Shown here: positions 25,935 to 34,298 of the stretch, one piece after another
How positions within the stretch are numbered: position 1 is the first letter of the stretch
How the letters are laid out: each line of letters begins with the position of its first letter
Source of the DNA: Peristeroidobacter agariperforans
GTDB lineage: Bacteria > Pseudomonadota > Gammaproteobacteria > Steroidobacterales > Steroidobacteraceae
Direction: 5' to 3'
NCBI RefSeq assembly: GCF_004138335.1
Contig: NZ_RYFW01000004.1
Location: 372,001 to 436,000 of the forward strand
DNA: 64,000 nucleotides
Position numbers and translations under genes: made by a program
The notes under the pieces: generated by a model
Told to the model about the DNA's origin: nothing
What the model saw: only the letters and a program-made list of their open reading frames with translations
Databases searched by the model: none

Positions 25935-26321
25935 TCACGCTTCGTTCTGAAGCAAGACGATGAAGTTGCCGCACGTGTCATCGAAGAATACGAACCTGCT
26001 CGATCCCACCTTTTTCGGCTTGCCGCGAAACTTGACGCCCAGGCCCTTCAAGCGTTGGTATTCGGCGGCGACGTCGTTCGTCGATAGTATGGCGGCCGGA
26101 AAGACGGCATCGTAAAGCGCCTTTTGCGCCGCCCGTGCCGGTTTGAAGGCGTTCGATTCCAGCACGAGCTCGACGCCCTTGGGACCCTTCGGCGAGGCTA
26201 CCGTCAGCCACCGGGTGCGGCCGCGACGATCTCGAGACTTCCTGAAGCCCAAGACGCTCGTGTAGAACGCGAGCGCCTTGTCCTGGTCGTCGACCTTGAT
26301 GATCACATGTCGGATTTGCAT
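25935..26321 (-). CDS. VOC family (glyoxalase/bleomycin-resistance fold) protein
   Basis: Small protein of 128 residues with the vicinal-oxygen-chelate fold: MQIRHVIIKVDDQDKALAFY at the start, WLTVASP, and FFDDTCGNFIVLLQ at the end. Metal ligands would include the early His and the late Glu or Asp region; a function (lyase, isomerase, dioxygenase or resistance protein) cannot be named. The ATG at 26321 is preferred over one at 26342, which would overlap the upstream gene. It follows the SnoaL-like gene by 7 bp, so the two form an operon. Confidence 0.8.
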   Translation of the reverse strand: MQIRHVIIKVDDQDKALAFYTSVLGFRKSRDRRGRTRWLTVASPKGPKGVELVLESNAFKPARAAQKALYDAVFPAAILSTNDVAAEYQRLKGLGVKFRGKPKKVGSSRFVFFDDTCGNFIVLLQNEA

Positions 26322-26328
26322 CTCGCGC

Positions 26329-26733
26329 TCACTTCGTCGCACTACGCACTGCCGTCGCCGCCGGCGCGTCGCCGCTCTTCACGTAGCCGCAGGCCTCCAC
26401 GACCCGACCGTCGCGCACGCGCATGACATTGACACCGCGTACCGACTGCGACATCCCGGGGCCGAAGCGATAGCGCCAGCGAATGAAACCGTGCTCATCG
26501 AAAGCGACGATGTCCTCCGCAGTGAACGCGCCGTCGCGGTTGGCCGCCAGCTTCTGCCAGAAGTCCAGGCAAGCGCTGCGTCCGACGTATCGTGTTCCGT
26601 CTGGAGCCGGCTCCACGCTCTCCATGACACAGTCTTCGGCGATCAGATCATCGAGCAGCGTCCCATTGTGCTCAATGAAGGCCTGGTTGAAGCGCTGCAG
26701 GATTTGTAACGTGTGGGATGGCTGGGCTTTCAT
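26329..26733 (-). CDS. SnoaL/NTF2-like protein
   Basis: Protein of 134 residues of the SnoaL/nuclear-transport-factor-2-like fold: helix ILQRFNQAFIEHNGTLLDDL, then ..LIAEDCVMESV.., FWQKLAANRDGAF and curved strands GFIRWRYRFGPG and VNVMRVRDGRVV. Such proteins are small isomerases, hydrolases or ligand binders; the role here is unknown. The ATG at 26733 has GGAGAG upstream. First gene of a two-gene unit with the VOC gene, divergent from an AraC regulator that may control it. Confidence 0.8.
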   Translation of the reverse strand: MKAQPSHTLQILQRFNQAFIEHNGTLLDDLIAEDCVMESVEPAPDGTRYVGRSACLDFWQKLAANRDGAFTAEDIVAFDEHGFIRWRYRFGPGMSQSVRGVNVMRVRDGRVVEACGYVKSGDAPAATAVRSATK

Positions 26734-26834
26734 GGTCTCTCCTATACTCCTCGTTGGCTGGGAGAGAGTGTGCCGAGGGCCGCCCGGCTGGAATTGATCG
26801 AGAGTCCTGAGTTCTTTGCAGCGGCTGGATTTGG

Positions 26835-27812
26835 ATGGATGCACTGACAGAAGCCATGCGCGCCGTGCGCCTCACGAGTGCGCTGTTCTTCAACGGCGAG
26901 TTCTCTGCGCCGTGGCGTTTCGCTACGCCGGCGCAGGACAAGGTGGCCCCCATTGTTTCACCCGAGAGTGAGCGGCTCGTTCTGTTTCATCTCGTCACCG
27001 ACGGAGCAGCCACCGCTCGTGCCGCCGGTCACGATGATGTGGCGCTCACGGCGGGAGACATCGTCGTGTTCCCGCAAGGCGATGCTCACGAGATGTGGAA
27101 CGGACGAACTTCCAAGCTGTTTCCTGGAGCCCGCCTGTTGCCGCGGCTCGCCAAAGGTGAGCTGGCCGCCGAGAAGTGGGGCGGCACTGGAGCCGTGACG
27201 AAGATCATCTGCGGCTACCTGGGTTGCGAACGTCACGCCGAGGGCTCGTTCCTGAGCGGCTTGCCGCCGATTTTCAAGGTCAACGTGCGAAGCAGCCCGG
27301 CCGGCGCGTGGATCGAAAGCGCAATACGTCACTGCGTGAGCGAGATCGATCCGCCACGTGCGGGCCGCATGGCGGTGCTCGCGAAGCTGGCCGAGACGCT
27401 GTTTGTGGAAACTTTGTGTCGTTACATGGACGAGTTGCCGGCCGAGCGCACCGGCTGGCTCGCCACTGCACGCGATCCGAAAGTGGGGCAGGCGCTTGCC
27501 CTGCTGCACCGTGAGCCGGCGCGCGCATGGACGTTGCCCGATCTCGCTCGGGAGAGCGGAACGTCGCGTACCGTGCTGGCCGATCGGTTCGTCCAACTCA
27601 TGGGTGAATCGCCGCTCGCCTATCTGGCGCGCTGGCGGCTGCAACTCGCTGCGCGCCGCTTGACGACTACCGACCGGAAGGTCCTGCAAGTTGCGTATGA
27701 CGTAGGTTACGAATCGGAAGCGGCGTTCAGTCGCGCTTTCCGTCGAGAATTCGGAATGCCCCCGGCCCGCTATCGACGGGAGCGCAAAGCGCCAACGGGA
27801 CACGCGACTTAG
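26835..27812 (+). CDS. AraC family regulator with N-terminal cupin
   Basis: Transcription regulator of 325 residues. The N-terminal half is a cupin sensor of the AraC-binding type (segment VALTAGDIVVFPQGDAHEMWNG), and the C-terminal 100 residues carry the two AraC helix-turn-helix motifs (LPDLARESGTSRTVLADRF and VLQVAYDVGYESEAAFSRAF, then FGMPPARYR). Regulators of this subtype often control adjacent oxidoreductase-like genes; here it is divergent from the SnoaL/VOC pair by about 100 bp, its likely target. Confidence 0.9.
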   Translation: MDALTEAMRAVRLTSALFFNGEFSAPWRFATPAQDKVAPIVSPESERLVLFHLVTDGAATARAAGHDDVALTAGDIVVFPQGDAHEMWNGRTSKLFPGARLLPRLAKGELAAEKWGGTGAVTKIICGYLGCERHAEGSFLSGLPPIFKVNVRSSPAGAWIESAIRHCVSEIDPPRAGRMAVLAKLAETLFVETLCRYMDELPAERTGWLATARDPKVGQALALLHREPARAWTLPDLARESGTSRTVLADRFVQLMGESPLAYLARWRLQLAARRLTTTDRKVLQVAYDVGYESEAAFSRAFRREFGMPPARYRRERKAPTGHAT

Positions 27813-27961
27813 AGCGCCCGACTTGCGTCGGCAATTCAAGTTCCGGTAGTCCGTCAGTGACAGCGTGTGCGGATCGGCGGGTGTCGATCCGCGGAACTCC
27901 TGCACGCGTCGGAGTATTCCTGGGTTGGAAAGGCGTGACGCCGCAGCGGAGGGCTCCGCTC

Positions 27962-28381
27962 ATGAACTCTGTAACATCCTTCCCAAGGACTTCGTCCGTT
28001 CTCCTGCTGGCGGCATCGTTGGTCGCTGGTTCTGGATCGATGGCGGTTGCGCAGCCGCCGAATGAAGAGGAGCCTCCGCCGTCCGCAACACCCGTGCCGC
28101 CAGCCGCCGCGCCGCTCGAAGACAAGAAGCTCGATCAGTATGCGGATGCATTCCTGGACATCGAACAGATTCAAGTCGAGGCGTCAGCGCAGCTGGACAA
28201 AGCAGAAAATGAAGCGGCTGCCGTGGCCATCAAGGAGAAGGCGGAAGGCGCGATCATCGAGGCCATCGAACGCAGCGGCCTGAAGCTCGACGAATTCAAT
28301 CAGATCACCGAGGTCGCAGCGTTCGATAACGACGTGCGCCGCAGGATCGCCGATCGTGTCGAGAAGCGCCGGACCATCTGA
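27962..28381 (+). CDS. DUF4168 secreted protein
   Basis: Exported protein of 139 residues: signal peptide to about residue 30 (cut after AVA), a Pro/Glu-rich linker (EEEPPPSATPVPPAA), then a helical DUF4168 domain with LDQYADAFLDIEQIQVEA and FNQITEVAAFDNDVRRRI. Function of the family is unknown. The ATG at 27962 is supported by GGAGGG eight bases upstream; the longer frame to 27857 is unlikely. A monocistron that converges on the LysR gene. Confidence 0.75.
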   Translation: MNSVTSFPRTSSVLLLAASLVAGSGSMAVAQPPNEEEPPPSATPVPPAAAPLEDKKLDQYADAFLDIEQIQVEASAQLDKAENEAAAVAIKEKAEGAIIEAIERSGLKLDEFNQITEVAAFDNDVRRRIADRVEKRRTI

Positions 28382-28393
28382 GGTCTTGCCTGA

Positions 28394-29314
28394 TTACAGA
28401 CCCTCTCGAGTCGGGGCCTGAAACAGCTCCGCAGTCCGCGTTCGCAGCCAGCGGTTGCGCGGGTCGTGGTGAAACTTGCGGTGCCAGATCTGCCGCAATG
28501 GGATTCGCGGCGACGGAAAGGGCAGGCCGACGACGCGAACCTGGGGCGACGCGGCTGAGAAATAATGAGCGAGCGGCTCCGGCACGGTGACCATGAGATC
28601 GGATTGCGCAACGATCACCGGGGCGCTGCCGAAGTGGGGCGTAGTCAGCACGACCCGGCGCTGAATGCGCTTGCGCTTCAAGTAACCTTCGATGACTTCT
28701 TGGCTGCGGCTCTCGGCTCGCACGACCACGTGCTCCAGCTGCAGAAACTGCTTCAGGTTGAGCTTCTTCGTCGACAGCGGATGGTCGGCGCGCAGCAGGC
28801 CGATGAAGCCGTCCGTGAACAGCACCTGCTGAAAGAAATTGTTCTTTTTGAGATCGGGGAAGTAGCCCATCGCCAGATCGACCGTCCCGGACTCCAGCCC
28901 GTCAGCGATCTGTGCCGCCGGCAGGCTGACCGCGTTGATGCTCGCTTGAGGCGCGAGCCGGCGAAGGTCCTTGAGCAGCTTCGGAAGAAATACGATCTCG
29001 CCCACGTCGGACATGGCCAGCGAGATCGGCCCGGTCAGGGTCGCGGGATCGAAGACCGGCGTCGCGATGATATCGGCGCCGATGCGCCCGAGAATGACGC
29101 GTGCCGAGCCGACGACGCTCCGGCCTCGGGGCGTGGGCTGCATGCTGTTGCCGATGCGCACGAATAACGGGTCATCGAAGAAGCTGCGCAGCTTGCCAAG
29201 CGCCGCGCTGACCGCAGGCTGACTTCGGCGCAGCTTCACAGCCGCGTCGCTGACGCTGCGGCAGTCATCCAGCGCCACCAGCACGTAAAGCAGATTCAGG
29301 TCCAGTTCGCTCAT
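28394..29314 (-). CDS. LysR family regulator of the aromatic-acid island
   Basis: Regulator of 306 residues with an N-terminal winged helix (about 1-65; VSDAAVKLRRSQPAVSAALGKL) and a periplasmic-binding-like effector domain. The N-terminal style (MSELDLNLLYVLVALDDCRSV) is that of the NodD/LinR/PcpR branch of LysR proteins, many of which respond to aromatic compounds. It is divergent from purU, the first of twelve same-strand genes, and a T-N11-A dyad lies between the two starts. Probably the activator or repressor of at least purU-metF. Confidence 0.9.
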   Translation of the reverse strand: MSELDLNLLYVLVALDDCRSVSDAAVKLRRSQPAVSAALGKLRSFFDDPLFVRIGNSMQPTPRGRSVVGSARVILGRIGADIIATPVFDPATLTGPISLAMSDVGEIVFLPKLLKDLRRLAPQASINAVSLPAAQIADGLESGTVDLAMGYFPDLKKNNFFQQVLFTDGFIGLLRADHPLSTKKLNLKQFLQLEHVVVRAESRSQEVIEGYLKRKRIQRRVVLTTPHFGSAPVIVAQSDLMVTVPEPLAHYFSAASPQVRVVGLPFPSPRIPLRQIWHRKFHHDPRNRWLRTRTAELFQAPTREGL

Positions 29315-29334
29315 AGAGATGTATCGCCCGGGGT

Positions 29335-29359
29335 GCTCTATTCATTTCACGGATAGAGC
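29335..29359. promoter_or_regulatory. LysR-type operator, T-N11-A dyad
   Basis: GCTCTAT (29335-29341), 11 bp, ATAGAGC (29353-29359): a perfect 7-bp inverted repeat with the T-N11-A core of LysR recognition sites. It lies between the divergent LysR and purU starts, with its centre 95 bp before the purU ATG, consistent with a recognition site near -65. Confidence 0.65.
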
Positions 29360-29441
29360 CAATAGTCCAGATCGTGTTGCCGGATGAGGGCCCGGAGCCG
29401 GAGCATAGCCTGCATTGGACGATTCTCGAAAAGACCGCCGC

Positions 29442-30287
29442 ATGCAGCGTTACATCCTCAGGCTTTCCTGCCCGGACCGCAGAGGCATCGTCGCCGCCGT
29501 GGGCAGCTTTCTGCTCGAACACCGCTGCAACATCGTGGAGAGCGCCCAGTTCGGCGACCAGGCGCAGCGCTTCTTCATGAGAGTTTGTTTCGATGGCGAG
29601 CAGGCCCAGCCGGTCGAAGCCCTGCAGGCGGCGTTTGCGCCGATCGCCGAGAAGTTCTCCATGCAGTGGGACTTTTACGACCTCGCGGTCAAGCAGCGAG
29701 TCGTGCTGATGGTCTCCAGGTTCGGGCACTGTCTCAATGACCTGTTGTATCGCTATCGAATCGGCGCGCTCGCCATCGAGATCCCCGCGATCGTCTCGAA
29801 CCATCGCGATTTCTATCGGCTCTCCGCCGCCAACGACATCCCGTTCCATTACCTGCCGGTGAGCCCGGAGAACAAACCACGCCAGGAGCAACAGTTGCTG
29901 GAGATCGTGGCCGAAACGCGCGCCGACCTGGTCGTGCTTGCCCGGTACATGCAGATTCTGTCGCCGACGTTGTGCCAACGGCTGCAGGGTCGCGCCATCA
30001 ACATACATCACTCGTTCCTGCCGAGCTTCCAGGGGGCGAGGCCGTACCAGCAGGCGCACGATCGCGGCGTCAAGTTGATCGGCGCCACCGCGCACTATGT
30101 CACGGAGGATCTGGACGAAGGGCCCATCATCGAACAGGACGTAGCACGCGTCGATCATGCCATGAGCGCAGACGATTGCGCCGCTGTGGGGCGCGACGTG
30201 GAGTGTGCAGTGCTGGCGCGTGCGGTGAAATGGCACGTCGAACACCGCATCTTGTTGAACGGCAATCGCACCGTCGTGTTTCGCTGA
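29442..30287 (+). CDS. purU: Formyltetrahydrofolate deformylase PurU
   Basis: Hydrolyses 10-formyl-THF to formate and THF. 281 residues: N-terminal ACT domain (1-80, opening MQRYILRLSCPDRRGIV) and C-terminal formyltransferase fold with INIHHSFLPSFQGARPYQQA and TAHYVTEDLDEGPIIEQD, which carry the catalytic Asn-His-Asp set. The ATG at 29442 matches the family start; a TTG at 29415 is possible. First gene of the aromatic island. With the MetF-like and LigM-like proteins it can clear the methyl groups that O-demethylation puts on THF, regenerating free THF and releasing formate. Confidence 0.93.
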   Translation: MQRYILRLSCPDRRGIVAAVGSFLLEHRCNIVESAQFGDQAQRFFMRVCFDGEQAQPVEALQAAFAPIAEKFSMQWDFYDLAVKQRVVLMVSRFGHCLNDLLYRYRIGALAIEIPAIVSNHRDFYRLSAANDIPFHYLPVSPENKPRQEQQLLEIVAETRADLVVLARYMQILSPTLCQRLQGRAINIHHSFLPSFQGARPYQQAHDRGVKLIGATAHYVTEDLDEGPIIEQDVARVDHAMSADDCAAVGRDVECAVLARAVKWHVEHRILLNGNRTVVFR

Positions 30288-30300
30288 GCGCAGGTCGTAG

Positions 30301-31218
30301 ATGACACAACCCAAGTTAGAGGACATGCCGCAACCCGCGGTCGATCGGGCAAGCATTGCCAGGCTGGCGCGAGAGTGTTCCATCGAAATGAACGTGCAGG
30401 ATGCTCCTCAGCTGCGTCCTGCCCGCGTGCTGTTGTCACCAGGAAAAAAGGTCTACGTGAGCCATCTGCCGAAGCAGACATGGCAGCAGACACTCGACGC
30501 TTGTCGCGAGGTGCGAGAGGTTGGATTCGAGCCGGTGCCGCATGTGCCGGTTCGTTTGTTGGAGAGCGAGCGCTCGCTCGAAGAGTTTCTGCACGAGGCT
30601 GTCCGACGAGCCGAGGTTGCGGAGGTGCTGCTGATCTCCGGCGATTATCCGCAGGCGCGCGGGCCGTACTCGACTGTTGCGGAGGTTTTGCGAACCGGCA
30701 AGCTGGTCGAGCTCGGCTTGCGCAGGATTTCGATGGCGGGCCATCCCGAAGGACATCCACGAGTGGCGCTGCCCGAAATCCGACGAGCCGAACGCGACAA
30801 GGCGCAGCTGGCGCAAGCGGCAGGATTGCAAGCCACATTGCTCACGCAGTTCTTTTTCGAAGCGCCGCCGTTCCTCGAGTGGGCTGCGGGCTTACGCGCT
30901 GACGGTGTCAACTCGAGGCTCGTCGCAGGCCTGTCCGGCCCCGCCAGTATCGCGACGCTGCTTCGCTATGCGGTGCGCTGTGGCGTCGGCCCGTCGATTC
31001 GTGCGCTGGGGGCAAGGCCGACCTCGATGGTGAAGCTCATCGGCGACCACGGGCCCGAGACGCTCATGCGCACGCTGGCCGGCGTGTCACGACCCGATGT
31101 GTATGACGGCCTGCACCTTTTCACGTTCGGCGGTTTCTTGCGAACGAGCGAATGGTTGAAGCGTGTCGGCGACGGCGAGTTCACGCTCGATCGGCACGGT
31201 GGTTTCCGCGTCGACTGA
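30301..31218 (+). CDS. MetF-like methylenetetrahydrofolate reductase
   Basis: Protein of 305 residues with the TIM-barrel fold of 5,10-methylene-THF reductase: VYVSHLPKQTWQQTLDACREV, LLISGDYPQARGPYSTVAEVL, ISMAGHPEGHP and LLTQFFFE are family landmarks. It is divergent from housekeeping MetF, like the forms found with THF-dependent demethylases. Likely direction here is oxidation of 5-methyl-THF to methylene-THF, downstream of the LigM-like demethylase. It follows purU by 13 bp. Confidence 0.85.
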   Translation: MTQPKLEDMPQPAVDRASIARLARECSIEMNVQDAPQLRPARVLLSPGKKVYVSHLPKQTWQQTLDACREVREVGFEPVPHVPVRLLESERSLEEFLHEAVRRAEVAEVLLISGDYPQARGPYSTVAEVLRTGKLVELGLRRISMAGHPEGHPRVALPEIRRAERDKAQLAQAAGLQATLLTQFFFEAPPFLEWAAGLRADGVNSRLVAGLSGPASIATLLRYAVRCGVGPSIRALGARPTSMVKLIGDHGPETLMRTLAGVSRPDVYDGLHLFTFGGFLRTSEWLKRVGDGEFTLDRHGGFRVD

Positions 31219-31335
31219 GGACTATCAGCAAAGTTTATCGCTTGGCCGCGGTTCGGCATTGGCGCGACGGTCTGCCGTCTCCCAATAATCGGCTGCTTGG
31301 ATCGAATATAAACAGTTAGATATTGCGGGGATGGA
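31219..31335 (+). promoter_or_regulatory. 117-bp gap within the aromatic island, possible internal promoter
   Basis: The only sizeable gap among the twelve island genes. It contains TATAAA (31307-31312), a possible -10 without a good -35, and a CCAA-N11-TTGG dyad (31282-31300) just upstream. This may be a second regulated promoter for the catabolic genes that follow. Confidence 0.35.
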
Positions 31336-33117
31336 GTGGACACAAGGCTGGGTCCCTACGCAGGAGTGGCTGAGCGGCGCGCCGACGGATGTTGGTCGCT
31401 GCGCTCTGTCGACCCGCTGCGTTCCTATCCTCGCCGCTTCACCGAATATCTCGCGCGCTGGGCCCGGGAGCGTCCCGAGGCCGTCTGGCTCGCCCAGCGC
31501 GACACCCATGGCGAATGGCGCAAGCTCAGCTATGCGGCCGCCTTCGCACAGATCCAGAGCATCGCCGCAGGCTTGCTGCAACGAAGCCTCAGTGCCGAGC
31601 GGCCGCTCGTGATTCTCTCGGGCAACAGTATCGAGCACGCACTGCTCACATTCGCGGCCATGCATGTCGGCGTGCCGGTCGCGCCGTTATCGCCGGCATA
31701 TTCGCTCGTCGATCCCGAGGCAAGGCGTGTCCAGCACACGATCTCGCTGCTGACGCCGGGATTGGTGTATGCCGAGGACGCTCGAGCATTCGACAACGCG
31801 GTATCGGGGGCTGTGCCGGCGGCAACAGAAGTCGTCGCTCTTGATGGCCACTTCTCCTCGCGGCGTCACACGCCATTCTGCAGCCTGATGAGCGAGGCGA
31901 GCGTCGACGTCAAGCGCGCACATGAAGCGGTGACGGGCGACACGATCGCGAAGTTCATGTTCACCTCCGGCTCCACGCGCATGCCGAAGGCAGTCATCAA
32001 CACGCATCGCATGCTCTCGTGCAATCAGCAAATGTATGCCCAGTGCTATCCGTTTCTCGAAGAGGAGCCGCCAGTGCTGGTGGACTGGCTGCCCTGGCAT
32101 CACACGGCCGGCGGCAACGCCAATATGGGAACGGTGCTCGCACACGGGGGCACGCTCTACATCGATGCGGGCAAGCCGACGGCGGCGGGTATGGCGCAGA
32201 CGGTTGCGAATCTGCGCGAGGTGGCGCCGACCGTCTACTACACGGTGCCGAAAGGCTTGGAGATGCTGGTCGACGCAATGCGCGGCGATGAGCGCCTTCG
32301 CACGCGCTTCTTCAGCCGCATGAAATTGATATTTCCTGCCGGCGCCGGCCTGCCGAAGCCGGTGCAGGACGCGATTGACGAGATGTCGATGCAAGTGCGC
32401 GGGCGCAAGACTCCGATGACCATGGGCCTGGGCATGACGGAGACGGCTCCGTTCGCCATCTCGGCGCATCTGCCGACGTGGCAACCGGGAGTGATTGGAC
32501 TGCCAGCGCCAGGCGTCGACGTAAAACTGGCGCCGGTCGCGGACAAGCTCGAAGTGCGCTATCGCGGGCCGAGCATCACGCCTGGCTATTGGCGTCAGCC
32601 GGAGATCAGTCGCGAGGCCTTCGATGACGAAGGTTTCTTCTGTAGCGGCGATGCCGCGGTATTCATCGATCCGGCTCAGCCCAGCCTCGGGCTGCGTTTC
32701 GACGGCCGCATCGCCGAGGATTTCAAACTCTCGAGCGGCACCTGGGTCAATGTCGGCGCGATGCGTTCGGCAGTGCTGGCGGCCGGCGCGCCATACATCC
32801 ATGACGTCGTGTTCGTCGGCCAGGATCGCGATGAACTCGGCATGCTCGTGTTTCTTAGCACGATGGCCTCACGGCTTTCCTCTGCCGGTGTGCAGACCTG
32901 GTTGGGCGATCTGCTCAAAGTGCTGGCGCATCGAGCAGGCGGTGGCTCGCAGCGCGTGACTCGGGCGCTCGTGTTGCAACAGCCACCGTCGATCGTCGCA
33001 GGCGAAGTCACGGACAAAGGCACGATCAATCAGCGCGCCGTGATCCTGGCGCGTCAAGCGATGGTCGAGCGGCTGTATTGCTCGCCTCGCGAGCCCGGCG
33101 TGGTGGTGCTGTCATGA
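31336..33117 (+). CDS. Feruloyl-CoA synthetase-like acyl-CoA ligase
   Basis: AMP-forming CoA ligase of 593 residues that resembles feruloyl-CoA synthases. The phosphate-binding motif is FTSGSTRMPKAVINTHRML (about 212-230); DWLPWHHTAGGNANMG and MGLGMTETAPFAI are typical of this branch, and FDGRIAEDFKLSSGTWVNVG carries the hinge. Predicted reaction: hydroxycinnamate (ferulate or p-coumarate type) + ATP + CoA to the CoA thioester, in the cytoplasm. The start is GTG at 31336 behind GGGGATGGA. It overlaps the next gene by 4 bp. Confidence 0.85.
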   Translation: MDTRLGPYAGVAERRADGCWSLRSVDPLRSYPRRFTEYLARWARERPEAVWLAQRDTHGEWRKLSYAAAFAQIQSIAAGLLQRSLSAERPLVILSGNSIEHALLTFAAMHVGVPVAPLSPAYSLVDPEARRVQHTISLLTPGLVYAEDARAFDNAVSGAVPAATEVVALDGHFSSRRHTPFCSLMSEASVDVKRAHEAVTGDTIAKFMFTSGSTRMPKAVINTHRMLSCNQQMYAQCYPFLEEEPPVLVDWLPWHHTAGGNANMGTVLAHGGTLYIDAGKPTAAGMAQTVANLREVAPTVYYTVPKGLEMLVDAMRGDERLRTRFFSRMKLIFPAGAGLPKPVQDAIDEMSMQVRGRKTPMTMGLGMTETAPFAISAHLPTWQPGVIGLPAPGVDVKLAPVADKLEVRYRGPSITPGYWRQPEISREAFDDEGFFCSGDAAVFIDPAQPSLGLRFDGRIAEDFKLSSGTWVNVGAMRSAVLAAGAPYIHDVVFVGQDRDELGMLVFLSTMASRLSSAGVQTWLGDLLKVLAHRAGGGSQRVTRALVLQQPPSIVAGEVTDKGTINQRAVILARQAMVERLYCSPREPGVVVLS

Positions 33118-34295
33118 CCACGCTGGCGCTGATTCCAGGGTTGCTCTGCGACGAGTTCGCATGGTCGGAACAAAGGCGCGCCCTGTCGAGCCACGCTCGA
33201 GTCTGGGTGCCCGATCATGGCTCGATTCATTCGCTCACCGACATGGCGCGAGCCATCCTGCGCGATGTGCCGGCCGAGACATTCGCCATGGCGGGACATT
33301 CGATGGGCGGCCGGGTCGCGCTAGAAGTGCTGCGGCTCGCACCGCATAGAGTCGAGCGCCTGGCGCTGCTCGACTCCGGCTGGCAGCCGCGCCAGCCCGG
33401 CGCCCGAGGCGAAGAGGAACGAACATCTCGGCTGGCGCTGCTCGAAGAGGCTCGTCGCAACGGCATGCGCGCCATGGGGAGGCGGTGGGCCTCGGGGATG
33501 GTGCATCCCAAGCGACTCGATTCATCGCTGTTCGAAGCCGTCGTCGACATGGTCGAGCGCAAGACGCCAGAAATATTTGCCGCGCAGATCCGAGCGCTGC
33601 TCGCGAGGCCCAATGCGATGGAGCAGCTACTCGCCATCCATTGTCCGACGCTCGTGGCCTGCGGGCGCCAGGATGCCTGGAGTCCCTTATCGCAACACTT
33701 GCAGATGGCCGTGATCGTCCGCGGCGCGCGTCTGCGCATCATCGAGGAAAGCGGTCACATGAGTACGCTGGAACAACCGGAGGCCGTGACGGCCGCGTTG
33801 GCGGAATGGCTGAGCGGGAAGGGCGACATCCCGGTCGCGCAGCGACCCATCGCGCTGCTGGAGCGTCAGCTCGCCGAGTCGGCCTGTCGTGATGTGGTGC
33901 GCCGGGCCGCACTCAAACTCGACGCCAACGACCTGGACGGCTTCGCCCAGTTCTTCACACCCGATGCGGTCGTCCTGCGGCCGGGCAAAGAACCTCTCTG
34001 CGGGGTCGACGCATTGCTTGCGTCCTACCGATCCCGGCCGCCTTCCTACCTGACTCGACATCTGGTGTCCGGCAGTGTCGTCGATCTGCGCGCGCCCGAC
34101 GAGGCGCACGCCATCAGCAATGTGTTGCTGTGGACGGGGAATGCCGATCACGAAGCCGGCGATTTCGGCCGCCGTGCGCAGTCGCGGCAAGTCGTCGGGG
34201 AATTCGAAGACACCTTGCGCTTGTGCTCCGACGGACGGTGGCGCATTGCGCACCGTCAGGCACGCTTTCTCCTGCACGTCGAAAGCGGTGGGTGA
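33114..34295 (+). CDS. Alpha/beta hydrolase fused to a SnoaL-like domain
   Basis: Fusion protein of 393 residues. Residues 1-240 are an alpha/beta hydrolase (LALIPGLLCDEFAW, nucleophile Ser in GHSMGGR, terminal His in ESGHMSTLEQPE). Residues about 255-390 form a SnoaL/NTF2-like domain (ALKLDANDLDGFAQFFTPDAV to WRIAHRQARFLLHVE). I do not know this fusion from characterised aromatic pathways. Possible roles are ester or thioester hydrolysis of the aromatic substrate or an intermediate. The ATG overlaps the ligase stop (ATGA), so the two are translationally coupled. The MFS gene follows after 3 bp. Confidence 0.85.
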   Translation: MTTLALIPGLLCDEFAWSEQRRALSSHARVWVPDHGSIHSLTDMARAILRDVPAETFAMAGHSMGGRVALEVLRLAPHRVERLALLDSGWQPRQPGARGEEERTSRLALLEEARRNGMRAMGRRWASGMVHPKRLDSSLFEAVVDMVERKTPEIFAAQIRALLARPNAMEQLLAIHCPTLVACGRQDAWSPLSQHLQMAVIVRGARLRIIEESGHMSTLEQPEAVTAALAEWLSGKGDIPVAQRPIALLERQLAESACRDVVRRAALKLDANDLDGFAQFFTPDAVVLRPGKEPLCGVDALLASYRSRPPSYLTRHLVSGSVVDLRAPDEAHAISNVLLWTGNADHEAGDFGRRAQSRQVVGEFEDTLRLCSDGRWRIAHRQARFLLHVESGG

Positions 34296-34298
34296 GGC

